Source: Nephrocerus scutellatus
Lineage: Eukaryota > Arthropoda > Insecta > Diptera > Pipunculidae
Assembly: GCA_947095585.1 (NCBI GenBank)
Contig: OX352763.1
Coordinates: 109,843,908-109,907,907, forward strand
Direction of reading: 5' to 3'
DNA length: 64,000 nt
In this document: piece by piece, positions 20,715-32,400 of the stretch
How the letters are laid out: every line of letters begins with the position of its first letter
How positions within the stretch are numbered: the stretch's first letter is position 1
Notes under the pieces: generated by a model
What the model saw: the letters and a program-made list of their open reading frames with translations, nothing else
Told to the model about the DNA's origin: nothing
Database searches by the model: none
Position numbers and translations under genes: made by a program

Positions 20715-22079
20715 AAAATATTTAAAGAAAAGTATAAACTGCGAAGCATTGTATTAATTAATTTAATGTCAATTGTCTATCAACGAAAATACTTCAAAGC
20801 ATTGCATAATTTTAGGGTTGTATTTTTTTTTCGTACGTGTGTGAGTTACATGGGCAATTAGTTTTATGATAATTAGCGATACTAATTTACTTACGTGGGC
20901 CATTTAGGTCCGTTAGAGCTGCAACATTTTATCTCTACAACAAAAACTTAAGCCAAAAAAGTGCCCGCTGATGAACTTCATCATAAAATGAGGTGAAATT
21001 TTACTGTCATTGTACTGAACAACAAATCCTAATTAATGTCGTGCAATAACGGTAATAAAAAGAGCCGATTAATAATAAAACAAACAATAATTTAGTAATA
21101 AGCGGAAGAAACCCCCGTTCGTTGAGTACATTAACTTTGCAGAGTGCCGATACAAGTGATGTGAATGGAGTTGTTCGCTGTGGAACACAATGGCACACGC
21201 TGATTGGCACTGATTGATGCATTTAAGTTGGGCTGAGCTCGGTCTGATAATTTCCTCCGTTGTCTACGTTGCTTAGTGCAACATTCCAGTAACAGTATCT
21301 AAATACATATCCATACATACATTCGAGAGGAAAAGTGCAAAAGTTATTGAGTGCGACAGGTTTGTGTGTTGATAAATTTTTCTTGAATTTCTAGCCGCCA
21401 GTCACATATGCCACAGTAATTCCTGTCCATTTTGATTAAGACACCACAACGTGTATGAATGCTTGCCACAGCAGTTGGTAATTTCAGTATACGACATTTA
21501 TGTATGTATTAGAAAGAAGTAAAACAAAAACAACAAAAAATTGCTCCCGTTTGGCATTTGTGGCGTTGCACATTGTTGCACAAGTTGCACTTTCAATAGC
21601 AGAAGTTGCACAGACAGCCGATAAATTTACACGGCTAGGCGGCGACGAACGCTCTACACATGAATGATCGGCATTGAACATGATCCAAGAATGGTAATGA
21701 TCTATCTATCTGGTCAATCGGGTTGACAATTATCAATTGATAGAATTGCCATTTTCAAACCAGTTAGCATGCGGAATATAAGTTAACACAGTTTACAAGT
21801 ACATTTATAAGCAGCTTGTCAATGTGTTTCATTATGTTAGGAGGTAGTATTTCTTAATGGAAACCGCCGGATTAGAGTGCTGAGACTGACCTACTCATCT
21901 TGGTTCAATTTAAGAGTTTATTTAAAGGATTTTTTACTTTCGTACACTATCTGATGCAGATATTGTAATAATTTCTATGCACACACAAAAGCCTCATAAA
22001 CTTTCAAGCAGCTACAGAAAATTCTCCAGGCAATGAAGAGGAGGAAATTTTTTTGGATCAGTCGACCGGGAACTCCATG
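20715..22079. other. Unannotated stretch
   Basis: No supported gene. Short frames (21007-21222, 21484-21681, both minus) show no family motif. The sequence is somewhat less AT-biased around 21240-21420 but nothing specific can be named. Confidence 0.35.
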
Positions 22080-23700
22080 CCTGACCTTACTATGATTTGA
22101 AAATTGTTCTAGGGGCATTTGAACGTCAACATATGTCGGGAGTATTCAAGCAGTAGCGCCTAAAGTTAGGTTGGTAGAGTAGAGGTCCGCGCTGTCTTAG
22201 CGGGGGACTCAAACAGCGCTTGAGTGCGCCGTTTAGTAACCACAGTCATCAGGAGATAAAATGGAAGGAAAGATAATTGGTTTGATATAACCTTAGGCAT
22301 TCAGATACGTTATTAGATCGGTGATGCCGCACTCCGAAAACGCCCTCAAGTTGGAAAAGAAGCGTAGACGGAAGCCCGCCGGAAACCGGACCAGAAACTT
22401 GCAAAGATAATAAATGAGAGTTTATTTTTCATTCACATCCAAGCAGCTTCTGCAGGTAGTATGAGGGGTTCCCAGTTTGGCCGGGTGGCTAGCTACTGGC
22501 CAATGATCCATGATCTGGAGATCATCTCGATGGATTTGCCTTTGCTATAGGAAGGCCTAATCGCCCTCGACGTGGTACAATCAAGTTAAGGTCAAGTTAA
22601 TCCACCTTAGCTATACTTTGGTGGTAAGGAAAGTGAAAACACGATCTCTGGCTTCTGGCCAATGACCCGTTATTACGGCAACCACTCTTGAAACATCACT
22701 GCGTGATCTGGAGATCAGCTCGATTGATTTGCCTTTGTTATAGGAACGCTACATTGCCCTCGACGTGAGAACACGATCTCTGACAGAGCTCAAAGGAGAG
22801 TAGGAGTTGGTGTAGCCAAATTCTAGTGTGATGCCCTTCTTCGCCAGTAAGTCTGGTCTTTGCTTGGGCTTATCAAAGCCAGTTCGGCTTGGCACTGTCT
22901 GACAAAAGTTTAGATTTGTTGTTTATCGCAATAATCGCTTTGATCGCGAATTGACTGTCTATGCCAGTTATCACTACGTTATTTGCATACGCGCCAGCTT
23001 TCGTTCTGTCCAACTCAAGTGTCCTAAGGACATTGCTTATAATCAGCAGCTACAGTAAGGGCAATGTTACCCTCATTGGGGAGTGTATCTGTCGACTGTC
23101 GATTTGGTGGAACTACTACTGCCCAAAATTAACTTGGAATTGACTGCTACGATTTTATTTCCATTGTATTAGGAGCTGCACCATCCGTAGCTGAGTGAAA
23201 GCCTCCTGAATGACATCAATCTGGACATTGTTAAAGGTGCCTTTTATATCGAGGAAGGTGGAAAGGGTGTATTATTTAAAATGAAGGGAGTTTTTAATTG
23301 TGTGTACTACCTCGTGGAGGGCTGTCTCTGTGGTCCGTGGGTTCCGACTGCAGCATAATAACTATCAGTTATGTTGCAGGACTTAAAACGGTAGAATAAG
23401 AAACGGTTTACTCCAAAGGGAGGACCGCTAAGTAGCAAAATATAAGGAGTGGCTTAAAGGCGAAAGCCAGGTAACCCCGGGGCTCAACCCCCAACTCCAA
23501 CCACGACTTCATGTCTCTGTGGACCTGGTAAGCATGCTGGTATTTTGATATAGCCGTATCTTCGAAACGTAGTCTTATGTGATAGTCTAAAATGCGCTCC
23601 AGAGTTTTTAACAGGAACGACGATAGACTAACTGGGCTGAAATCATTCGCAAATTTGACACCTCTTCTGCCTGTTTTGGGGATGAACACTACTCGTACTC
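22080..23700 (-). mobile_element. LINE relic with RT and RNase H (R1/LOA/I-type)
   Basis: On the minus strand 23689-23540 reads VxFIPKTGRRGVK-like start, then SLSSFLLKTLERILDYHIR, the RT N-terminal finger region. At about 23330-23190 comes ETALHEVVHTIKNS and FLDIKGTFNNVQIDVIQ, RT motif A in the DIEGAFNN form. At 22996-22929 comes VVITGIDSQFAIKAI, an RNase H segment with its DSQ acid. Motifs B and C are missing or unrecognisable. Many frameshifts are present. The 3' region near 22190 (GGTCCGCGCTGTCTTAG) is shared with 45085-45100. Confidence 0.7.
22490..22770. repeat. Two-copy direct repeat inside LINE debris
   Basis: TGGCCAATGATCC...GATCTGGAGATCATCTCGAT..GATTTGCCTTTGCTATAGGAA...CCCTCGACGTG (about 22497-22580) recurs at 22656-22767 with about 30 extra bases. 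It is a local duplication in the 3' part of the LINE relic. Confidence 0.7.
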
Positions 23701-24017
23701 TTCTCCAAATGCAGGCGAGATATCTAAGTCGTAGGCAACTTCGCTAAGCGCCTTTAGTTCAAAAGAGAACGCTTATGACAACGGACCATGTATCATATAG
23801 ATAGTAGTTGCGAGTACAATGATTACGCGTAAGTATTAAGACAAAGAGGATAATCTGAATCTGAAGCTCGATCTCAAAGGACTCAAAGAGTTACTAGTGC
23901 AAGTTTTGTAGGGAGAAACGATGCCTAAAGGTTGGAGAAGAGACATCCTGTGACCCATAACACTGTTAAATACCGCGTGTAATACCTCTATCCTACATGA
24001 CTAGATATAAATATTCG
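23701..24017. other. Unannotated spacer
   Basis: Probably LINE debris continuing upstream of the RT, but no motif was recognised. Confidence 0.3.
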
Positions 24018-24178
24018 ATAATAATAATATTCGGCGCGACAGACCATTGCGGTCCAAGGCCTAACTTCTCGCGACCATTTGTGTTGCGCTTAATTTTTAG
24101 ACACAAATGAAAGCGACCTACAAAAATCTCCTCCTGCTCAGCAGCCATGTGCACTTCCACTGAGCCACGGCGATCACA
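24018..24178 (-). mobile_element. tRNA-derived SINE, copy E, internal deletion
   Basis: The 3' tail (ATAATAATAATATTCGGCGC) and body end are kept. The head is also kept: on the minus strand CGCCGTGGCTCAGTGGAAG has a good A box. The middle, from just after GAGCAGGA to TGTAGGTCGC, is missing, including the B box. Such a copy could not be transcribed from its own promoter. Confidence 0.85.
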
Positions 24179-24339
24179 ATATTCAATAATAGTGCAGCTT
24201 AATTTCAGACAAATCAAGAAACTAAAGCCATTTTCACACTTAGGCAGGCGATGGAGCAATTTCTTAAGTTCCGAAACTCACTACACTATCTCTTTAAGTC
24301 GCCGGAGTAGAACTTTATAAAGCCATTCAAGAAGGAAGT

Positions 24340-24670
24340 TTAAATAAGAATTGTGAGTCCCGTTTGTAAGATTAGACGATTCAGCAGAATCTACATTGAG
24401 GAGATCTACATGCGTTACCGCAATGTTGACATCTTGAAGAGCTTTCGATAAGGCTTCAATGGGCAGGACACGAGCAAAGAAGGTCTTGCTTCGAAATGTC
24501 AGTTGCGGTATGCTTCATGGAGAACGACAGCGTTGTAAGCGAACCGTTTGCTGGAAGACGACATCGAGCTGTCACCGACAGTTTAGAAATGTCAAACTGG
24601 ATGACATCAGCTCAAAATTGGTACCGATGGAAAGATTTTCTGTAGGAGGCCACATCCAGATGATATGATT
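24340..24670 (+). mobile_element. LINE relic (YLGS-type), C-terminal end
   Basis: Plus frames read YIEEIYMRYRNVDILKSFR (about 24389-24450), RLQWAGHEQRR (24453), FAGRRHRAVTDS (24550) and RNVKLDD with AQNWYRWKDFL (24575-24640). This follows the family's closing order: ELYxxYxDxDI, RLRWxGHxxR, GRxxxRW, AQxRxxWxxxL. A GATGAT-rich tail at 24658-24680 fits its 3' end. The RT core is absent. Confidence 0.6.
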
Positions 24671-26555
24671 ATGATGAACTCCACTACCGCGCGCCGTCTG
24701 ATTGTCAGCTAAACGCTTTACTGTCTTGTAACTCTCTACAGTTCAGCGAAAAGTAGCGCAAAAAGTGGTAAACTCCAATTGTACGGAATTTGTTTACAGG
24801 AACTACTCTAGCAGAACAAATCAAAACAATGTTCTCAGATAAAGGAAGGAACGACCACATGACCACATTCCACAAATAAGTAGCAGCAATGCTGAAATAC
24901 TATGGATGAAAGATGAAGGCTGGATGATAACGATGGACAATTAGACTAGAAATGAGCTGTTAGCTGACGCACTTCCTGAAGAAATAACTATACTTCTTTC
25001 AGTCATAAGCGAGGATAAAATAAAAAAACTGTTTAGAATGTGTCTTGCGTATTGTGGAAACGAATCGACGAAACGTACCAAATTTTCTTCGAATGCGGCA
25101 AATGGATTCAAGAGATGATAACTCTTAAGATATGATTGCACTTAAAAAAGAATAGTGAATAGTATGCTACGAACTAAGACTGAGCTTTGAAATCTCAATT
25201 TAAATAGGTAACTAAAGTTTCTGGTAAAAAAAGCGTAAAAAGCATAGAACACAGTATGCTATACCAAGTAAGACTGAGTTGGAAAGTCTCAACGACTATT
25301 TTAAGAAGACGACTAAGTTTCTAGTTAGCAAAAGAGTATTATACACATTTCAATAATTGGTTTACTTGATTCATAAAAAGAACCTTTTAATGAACACCAG
25401 TTCGATTTTATTAACTTGTAATGATACGAGGATTAATGATAGAACGAAAAAGCTTCTCATCCACTTGGATCTGAATTCATTATATCTATCTTATTAGTGA
25501 AATGAAATAATCTGACCTTAAACGCCATTTAGTTTATGCAGCGTCGTTTTCTAGATCAGAATTGGATAGATTTATGTTTATTTCCCAATACCTTACCATA
25601 ATTTATGATGAACAACAACCAACGCATAACAAAAGAATGTGCAACCACAGCACACTATTCCAGTTTCAAGTTCAACAGAATGCAGCGCAACTCTTGGAGC
25701 AGACAACTAACAACAAAGAAGTCGAAAATGCCAAGCCGATAAAATGTAGAACGTCCTTGGTCATCCATATGGCCAGAATTGGTTATTATTGCAACCACGT
25801 TTAGCCTTTGGTCGTTGGTTGGTTGTCTATGTCATCAATTACCAGGTAAATCTGAACATTTCAATTCTTAGCGAGTACTCGTCGTTCCCGTCTTGGTGGC
25901 TTTGGCTATATGTCTGCTGCTCTTGAAATTGCAAACTTTACTTACTGGCAGCAGAAAATAATTACGTGAATGGATTTTAATTAATTACGAGTATTTGAAG
26001 TGCTACTGCTTCCACTTTTTGCCTTTACGACTTCGTCTTTATGTCTAATGGATTACCCCAACCCATTTTGGCAGGCACATGCCAGACTAGACCGAACCCA
26101 GCTTCGACCAGTCGTCCATAAGTCTAGCTATATTTTGTGGATTCATGAATCGTTTTGCGATGGGAATTCCAATAGAGATTGGGCAAAGAACTGCATGTCA
26201 AATGTTACAGTCAAATAGTAGGTTGTTGCATTTTAACTGGAAGATATATTTCGGTTTGCAAGGTGAATGGAAATTGCCACTTGCCACTTTATGGTGACAT
26301 ACATGTAGAGAGCTAAAATCCGATGTGTTATTACAGGAATGCCTTATAAACTGTATCTAATAAGTGATCATAATTAAAATAGGAATTTATAAATTAAATT
26401 CGAAAAGAGTACCATTAAGACGCACATTTTTGTAGTAAATTTCTGCATAAAGACAAACGGAAATACATCCCCAATTTGGTGAAATTCTAGCTGTTGTACC
26501 ATTTCTGCTTTTTGAAGCTTCTACCAACTTTTACTACAGGTGCAGATTTCAAAGA
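24671..26555. other. Unannotated stretch with one local duplication
   Basis: About 1.9 kb without a supported gene. AGTATGCTA...TAAGACTGAG..TTTGAAATCTCAA (25155) and a related block (25250-25340) form a two-copy direct repeat of about 97 bp. The 80-codon plus frame at 25562-25801 has no family signature. Confidence 0.4.
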
Positions 26556-26745
26556 TTCTCTTCCATAAATTGAGAGGGTCCAAATAAGGACTCCTGCGGT
26601 ACTTCTCTAGCAATTGTGAACGAGAACGTATTCTACTTAGATCGCTAACATACATCCGTTCCAAATAAGTCAGAGATCTAATGAGTTAAGTGAATCGTAG
26701 GCTTTTTCGATGTCTAGGGTAGTAAGTTCCATAATGTGGATATAT
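26556..26745 (-). mobile_element. LINE relic, RT motifs A and B
   Basis: On the minus strand 26740-26690 reads ELTTLDIEKAYDSLNSLDL, an RT motif A, and 26610-26570 reads EVPQESLFGPSQF, a decayed motif B (GVPQGSLFGPxLF). They are in the right order but with sequence lost and stops between. Jockey-like by the LDIEKAYDSL form. Confidence 0.6.
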
Positions 26746-28047
26746 AGCAATCTTCCATACAGCCAAAAATTTAGGATTCTTACCCCTGTTTTCCGTCCGT
26801 TTTTTGTTCTGCATCAAAATTTCTTCATAGAAACTTTTTCACAATTTTTTTTTGTTACAAAAGCTGTGAAGAAATCTTTAAAATCATTTCAGTGCAGACT
26901 TTAAAAAATGAGAGTATAATGATATTTTTAGCACATCCCACAAACATACAAATTGTCTCACAATATTCACCAGATTATTGTATAATTTTGTAGCGCTAGA
27001 GGATATCTGGAACAATAAAGGAAGCTCAAAAATGTTTAGTCCACATTCTGTCATTAAAAGTGGAGAAGAAATTGTGTCATATGAGGAGACGAGAATGATA
27101 ATTTATACAGAAAGCACACCTTGTGGCATACAAGTAAACACACACAAAAGTATTTGGATTTGAATGGAAATGAAAAAAATGGACCACAAATTTTCACCCT
27201 TAGGAGGGATTATTTTGTGAAAAAATATAAATTTTCTGGAGTTCTTTTCCAATTCATCATAAAAGCTCAAAGCTGGTAATTGATGTCAATACAAAAGGTG
27301 GTGTGCTGTGGCGAAATTATTCTTCAGAAGGATTATTTTCTTATTGCAATACTCGTACTATGTATTAATACGTATTCTCAGTATTTTGGCATCCTGTTGT
27401 GTGACCCATATAATGTCTTTTCATTAAAATTTTGGAGAAAAGTTATTCAGGAGATGTCAATAAGAAGTATAACGTCATTCCGTACCGCTTTCAGGACTAT
27501 TAGACTAGCTAGCCTGTTAAAAGTTGTTAATAATATCAGTGTTCCAGTCGATACAATTCTTCGTTTGTAAGCAGGCAATGAAAAATGTTTTAGAACCTAT
27601 TACACCACTTGCTTATAAATTTTAAAGCCACCAATGACAGCTTAGCCAGAGTAGAAATTTGAAAAGCTGAAAAATGATCCTTAAATAGCCGTGCTAGAGT
27701 GATTGTTTGGATTGTCTTTGACCAATCCAATAATCTAATTAAAGACATCCGGCTCAATCAACTTTTACAACCAGCTTTGACAATGGATTCGACTGTCTGG
27801 CCATCTCTTTAAGACACCTTCATCCAGATCGAGCAAGCGGGACATTCAGACGAACCAAGCAAAGGACATTATGACCGCAACTACTACCAGAAGATCAAGA
27901 AAAGATTAAAAGATTTTAACACAGTACAATACTTTCACTGCTGACCGAAATCAGAAATACGTATACGGTTACTTAAAGCCAATAAATCCTAATATAGTCC
28001 GTAAATAATCCTTAAATCCAGAAAATGGTCCATTACTTAGATACGGG
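26746..28047. other. Unannotated AT-rich stretch
   Basis: No supported gene in 1.3 kb. The 96-codon plus frame at 27280-27567 has no recognisable motif. Confidence 0.4.
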
Positions 28048-29005
28048 TCTGGGCAGATCGCTGTGGTTTGGGAGTAAATCCTGACAAAATTGAACTTCTC
28101 CTATTTAGCAGGAAATATAAAGTCCCACATATAAACCCTCTTTCTCTAAAAGGTAAAAGCTTAACATTCTCTGGTAGAGCCAAGTATTTGGGTCTTATTT
28201 TGGACAGAACGGTAAGCTGGTAAGCACTCTTCTCGTGTAAAAAAGCCATTAGTAGCAGATGGTGTCTTCAACCCCACGTAACGCATTGGCTATATACAGC
28301 GGTAGAAAGACCTACTCTTCTATACGGTCTGACTGTATGGTAGACTGCCTTAAATAAGAAAGTAAACCTTGACAAATTAAGCAAAGTCCAAAGATCAGCT
28401 AGTTATGTATGAGTGGAGCACTTCGTACAACCCGCTCCGCTGCATTAGACATTCTGTTCGACCTTACACCACTCGAAATTTACAGCAGGTAAGTAGATGC
28501 CAGTTCGGCTATTCGCCTTATTGCTATGTCCTAGTGGACTAAAAATTATATCGGTCACTCCTCTATGCTGAATTTAGTCAGTATCCCAGACAACATAGAC
28601 TACACCGTTCCGCAACTCCATTTCAACAAAAAATGGCAGGCCAGATCATTCTGGGACGAAGACGCTTACCTGGAAAATGAACACATTCATTTGTACACAG
28701 ACGGGTCAAAAACTGATGAAGGAGTCGGCGGAGGTGTTTTCTCAAAAAAGATCAATTTTAGCCTCTCTTTCCGCTCTTCCTAATCTTTGTAGTATTTTCT
28801 GGGCTGAAATTATAGCCTTGTCTTGGCTGAAGAGAAATGTCATATCCGCTTAGGATATTCGTGTACGCTCGGATAGCCAAGCTGAATTGAAATCCCTGAA
28901 ATCAGTCTCTACAAATTCAATTATATCCCTTAAGTGCCGATCTTCTGTCGTGGAGATGGCAGAACAGTTCAATATCCACCTCTGTTGGGTGCCGGGGCAC
29001 AGATA
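28048..29005 (+). mobile_element. LINE relic with RT C-terminus and RNase H (LOA/I-type)
   Basis: Plus strand: WADRCGLGVNPDKIELLLFS (28049) and AKYLGLILDRTVSW (28171) are the RT region after the YADD box; a segment with TALDILFDLTPLEIY-like reading (28440-28490) follows; then RNase H: HLYTDGSKTDEGVGGGVF (28687, first acid D), FWAEIIALSWLKRN (28798, E), VRSDSQAELKSL (28861, D), and FNIHLCWVPGH (28968). Three of the RNase H acids are visible, yet stops and frameshifts break the frame. It ends abruptly at 29005 against an opposite-strand LINE piece. Copies of the same family lie at 49886-51200 and 62105-63090. Confidence 0.8.
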
Positions 29006-29172
29006 CATTCCATTGTCAGCTGTTTGGTGATTCTGTAAACGGTTCTGCTATCGCACCTGCTCGCTGCTTCCTCTGCTTCTGAGGCCAGGTTGTTAATATA
29101 ATTACGTTTGTAACGTCTTACACCACGGTGCACTTCTCTCATTTTTCTTCGATACAGGGGCACTAGCTCCAC
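29005..29172 (-). mobile_element. LINE relic (YLGS-type), endonuclease-RT linker
   Basis: The minus frame reads YRRKMREVHRGVRRYKRNY, then LASEAEEAASRCDSRTVYR and ITKQLT. This basic helix-rich block with AEEAASRxxxxTVYxITKQL is the linker between endonuclease and RT in the YLGS-type LINE. It is open for about 55 codons. It meets the RNase H relic head-on at 29005. Confidence 0.65.
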
Positions 29173-30614
29173 AGCGCACGAATGAGTTATATTTCTTTGA
29201 CAAACGTGATGTGTTTTTTTTTTTTAAATCGAATGAAAGTTCTAAAGATATAAACGAACATTTTATGGAAACTAGGTACATACTTTGAATCTTTTTATGA
29301 ATGAAAATTAAAAAATAAAGCTAAAATCACAAAAAATCGTATACTATATTCCCATTCTAAATGTTGAGTGCAAAGAACTGTACGAGTATCAGAAAAGGAT
29401 TTACATTTTCAATGAAGAGAAATGGCCTAAAAATCAGGCAAAAAGAATTCACAAAAAATAGCAAGAAAATGTGTAATAAAAGTACACCTACATGAAAATG
29501 AATTACATACTCCGGAGAAAAATCAAGTAAACCACTTTACGTGGAAAACTGCAAATTGCAAAAGTAGAACATGATAAAGAAACTGCCAGAAGAATAAAAA
29601 ATAGGTCATCTACTCTCCGTTGGTTAACTTACAGGAAAATGTGATAAAAGCCGGATGTAAGAGCTAAAGTGGCACACTTGTTGAAGGCATCCTTTGAAAT
29701 GACTTACAACCCAATGGGGTATACAGAGCAGTTAGCAGCAATTACGAGCAGTTCCGATCCAGTAACAATGGAACAATTTCCCACAAGCACAGACTTATCC
29801 CAATTTTAAAAGAAAAAAAGTAATGTTCAGCAAAAATTGGGTTAATTTACTGTCCAAAAATAGCTGAAGTGAACGAATGAGTAGCTTTCACGATTTTTAC
29901 TTTCATGTATTATTTTTTTAAAGGAACAAGACAAGATATCAAAGGCAGAAAATAATCGGCGTTCAGCCTGAATTAAAAACGTCCACTTGGGTGATCAAAA
30001 AGATCATGAAAGGATGAACTAATCGAATTTTTTTTGGAATTCAGTCCTTTAGTCTCTAGCTTCTCTTCCCTTATTCCTATTTAGTAGAAGATGTTGCACA
30101 ATTGGTTGTTGTTAGGTCCTGGTACTCCTCGTGAAGCACATCCATCCATCCATCTCCATTATGACTACTCACCATTACATTACATTACAGGTTGTCTCTA
30201 ACGAATTTCAGCGCACAATGCGACTGTTATTGGCAAGAAGCCAGACCCTGAACTACAGCGGTCTGTTGTAGCAAATGTTATTATTTATAATTGGTGTTTT
30301 TTAAGTCCAATAGAACTTGAAATTGTAAAAAATAACAAAAGACATTTAATTTTAATTAAATTGTTTTATTCATATGGGGATCTGAATTGCGATTGATCCG
30401 GAAACTACTGACTGTTCAAAACTTAATTTGATATTAATATGGTTACCTCCTAGTGGTGGTCCCTGGGCAACTTTGTGAATAAATCTCTATATATGTAGAC
30501 TAAAATTGCAAGTGCGAACAGTCTAGCATTTCATGTCTAGGTAACGTGGGTTAGCACCCTGCGGAACAGCTACGGAAACCAACACAACGCCTCGAATAAG
30601 TAATGATAAAATAA
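29173..30614. other. Unannotated AT-rich stretch
   Basis: About 1.4 kb with no supported gene, RT motif or terminal repeat. Confidence 0.4.
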
Positions 30615-30972
30615 TGACGACTTTTGGCTATTGTACCCAGAATTCGACTTCACGAACTTCTTGGAGCCGCTGCCCCAGTTGACGACTTCGCAACGAAGCT
30701 GTCATCACGCTGTATTGTAGGAAGAGCTCGGCCAAATCCTTGTCGCCGTCTGAAGCCTGCAGTTTCTTGACATCTCTGCCACACTCGACGAATGGAGAAT
30801 CAGCTCAAATTAAGTTGTGGAGCCACTTTACTTTGGCTCGGCCCCGCATCATTTAGTGCAACAACTTGAGCGGCTACCTCTGGTGTGGTATTCATTTTCT
30901 TGTTCCGGATGAAGACGTAATCGATAGAAGACCGTTCAGGATAAGCATTGTTACGCGAATGATGACCATTCC
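30615..30972 (-). pseudogene. Decayed ORF of unknown family
   Basis: Two overlapping minus frames join across one probable frameshift near 30795. The first (30972-30797) includes RSSIDYVFIRNKKMNTTPEV and AAQVVALNDAGPSQSKVAPQ, then stops. The second (about 30800-30617) reads DSPFVECGRDVKKLQASDG, DKDLAELFLQYSVMTASLR and SRQLGQRLQEVREVEFWVQ, then stops. The second part looks like an amphipathic helix. Balanced composition over about 115 codons in AT-rich DNA suggests former coding. The first part could be the tail of a LINE endonuclease or a small DNA-binding protein of a transposon; I cannot tell which. Confidence 0.4.
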
Positions 30973-31154
30973 GAACAAACGATTTCGGGGTATGCTATTG
31001 CAATGTTGTTATTGAATTTAGAGCTTAATTCAAAACCCTTCTCTATGCATTTTACAAAATCACTGGAGTGGTATTGAAATAGTCTTTGAAGCTGCATCCA
31101 AGAAAATTAAACAAACATTGGATTTTTTGAACTTTTGTTGAAAATTTATCAATG
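30973..31154. other. Unannotated spacer
   Basis: AT-rich, nothing recognised. Confidence 0.35.
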
Positions 31155-31345
31155 TGCGAATTTTAAACAACCAAGTGTAGTATGAAATCTATCCATAGCT
31201 CGACGGATTGCTTGCTCAGATCGACAATTATGTGCGCCATAAAAATTACGAAGTCACCAAGTTGCGCGAATCGATGACTGATTCTCAAAGTTAATTTGGA
31301 TAATTTGGTAACGTTGTTCAAGCGTCAGTCTATTCGTAATTATTT
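31155..31345 (-). mobile_element. Transposase relic, N-terminal HTH (Tc1/mariner-like)
   Basis: The minus frame reads NRLTLEQRYQIIQINFENQ, then SSIRATW, a stop, and SEQAIRRAMDRFHTT. The pattern (LTLEQRxxIIxxxxENQxSxxxTxR ... PSEQAIRRxxxRFxxT) is that of the helix-turn-helix region of insect transposases of the Tc1/mariner-like group. About 60 codons remain with one stop; no catalytic domain follows. No terminal repeats were found. Confidence 0.6.
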
Positions 31346-31609
31346 GCTAAAGTATACTGACAATAAGAGTCAAACAGTGAGCGCAGTATAACAGCCAATT
31401 TAACCCTTTAATAACTTTTATCTGGGAAAAATACACTTCAGGGCATACAAAGTGAAGCGCAATATGCGACTGCGTTGGAATATGACACAACAACGATTAC
31501 TACAATGCTTTTGGCATTTTACCGTACCTATATTAGCAGGTAAGCAAAGATATATTTTTGATAAATTCACTCCGACTCTACTTGCTATATGGTTTCTATA
31601 ATTTCATCC

Positions 31610-32400
31610 ATTTGGTGCAGAAGAAAGCAGATATATATGCTGTTAGGGCATCACTGATTAACACTAAAAATAAGAGTGGTAACACTATGCAGCCTTGTGG
31701 AACCCCACTTTCAATTGCAAAGTCTTCCGATATCTGTCCTTGATGAAATAGCTATGTGTGCTTTCCTTGAAATTAAGGGTGCTTTCGATAATACTGGCTA
31801 CGACTCCATATCAAGAGCAATAACAAGTAACAGAGGTATCGAGAGCTCGACCAACCAATGGTTAAGGGTCATGCTTGAAAGTCGAGTCACTACTTTCTCC
31901 TCAGGGGGTGTGCCTGTGACGGTGATAGCTATTCGTTTTTCGGGGTTAACTCTACTGCGTAAACCGTGTCAGATAAATCTCGGTTTACACCTTCTCTAAA
32001 TCTATGAGGAGCAGATGAAGCGGACTCACAACTCGACGTATTTTTAGATAATGATCCGCAAGGTGTTTATATTTTGAATGCAATTGGATCTTGTACGGAA
32101 GCCTGCTTGTTCGGTATAATATAGATGATCTTTGATTGAATGTAGCTATTATTTCTATGCCGCAATTTTCGCACGCATCAACAGGGTTGCACCCTAACAA
32201 TGCTGGGCACAACATGTCATAAAGGAGGAGAAAAGAGGATATCGCTGTGAGCTTTGTGTGTAAGATGCCTCTTCAATTTCCGCACTCTGTAATCCTCTAC
32301 AACGGTGTACTGACAAACCGCTCCATTAAATTATCCCTTTTGGAAGCTTAACGATCATTCCCATCATTCCCACTATTAGCAGATGCAAAATGCCTTTTGA
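31610..32400 (-). mobile_element. LINE relic (YLGS-type), RT, split by another RT fragment
   Basis: Reading down the minus strand: MGMIVKLPKGIIN (about 32370-32330), YTEQAGFRTRSNCIQNINT (32122-32065), LLLIDLEKV (motif A start, 32012-31986), a break, then DFAIESGVPQGCIVLPLLF (motif B, 31722-31666). The parts follow the same order as the plus copy at 6990-7400. The 240 bases between motif A and motif B are replaced by a plus-strand RT piece of another LINE. The frame is broken several times. Confidence 0.7.
31745..31980 (+). mobile_element. RT fragment of an R1/LOA-type LINE inside another LINE
   Basis: The plus frame reads CAFLEIKGAFDNTGYDSISR (31757-31816), then TNQWLRVMLESRVTT (31850-31894), an RT motif A and following helix in the DIEGAFDNT form. 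The same form is seen on the minus strand at 23200. It lies where part of the opposite-strand YLGS-type LINE is missing. Confidence 0.65.
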
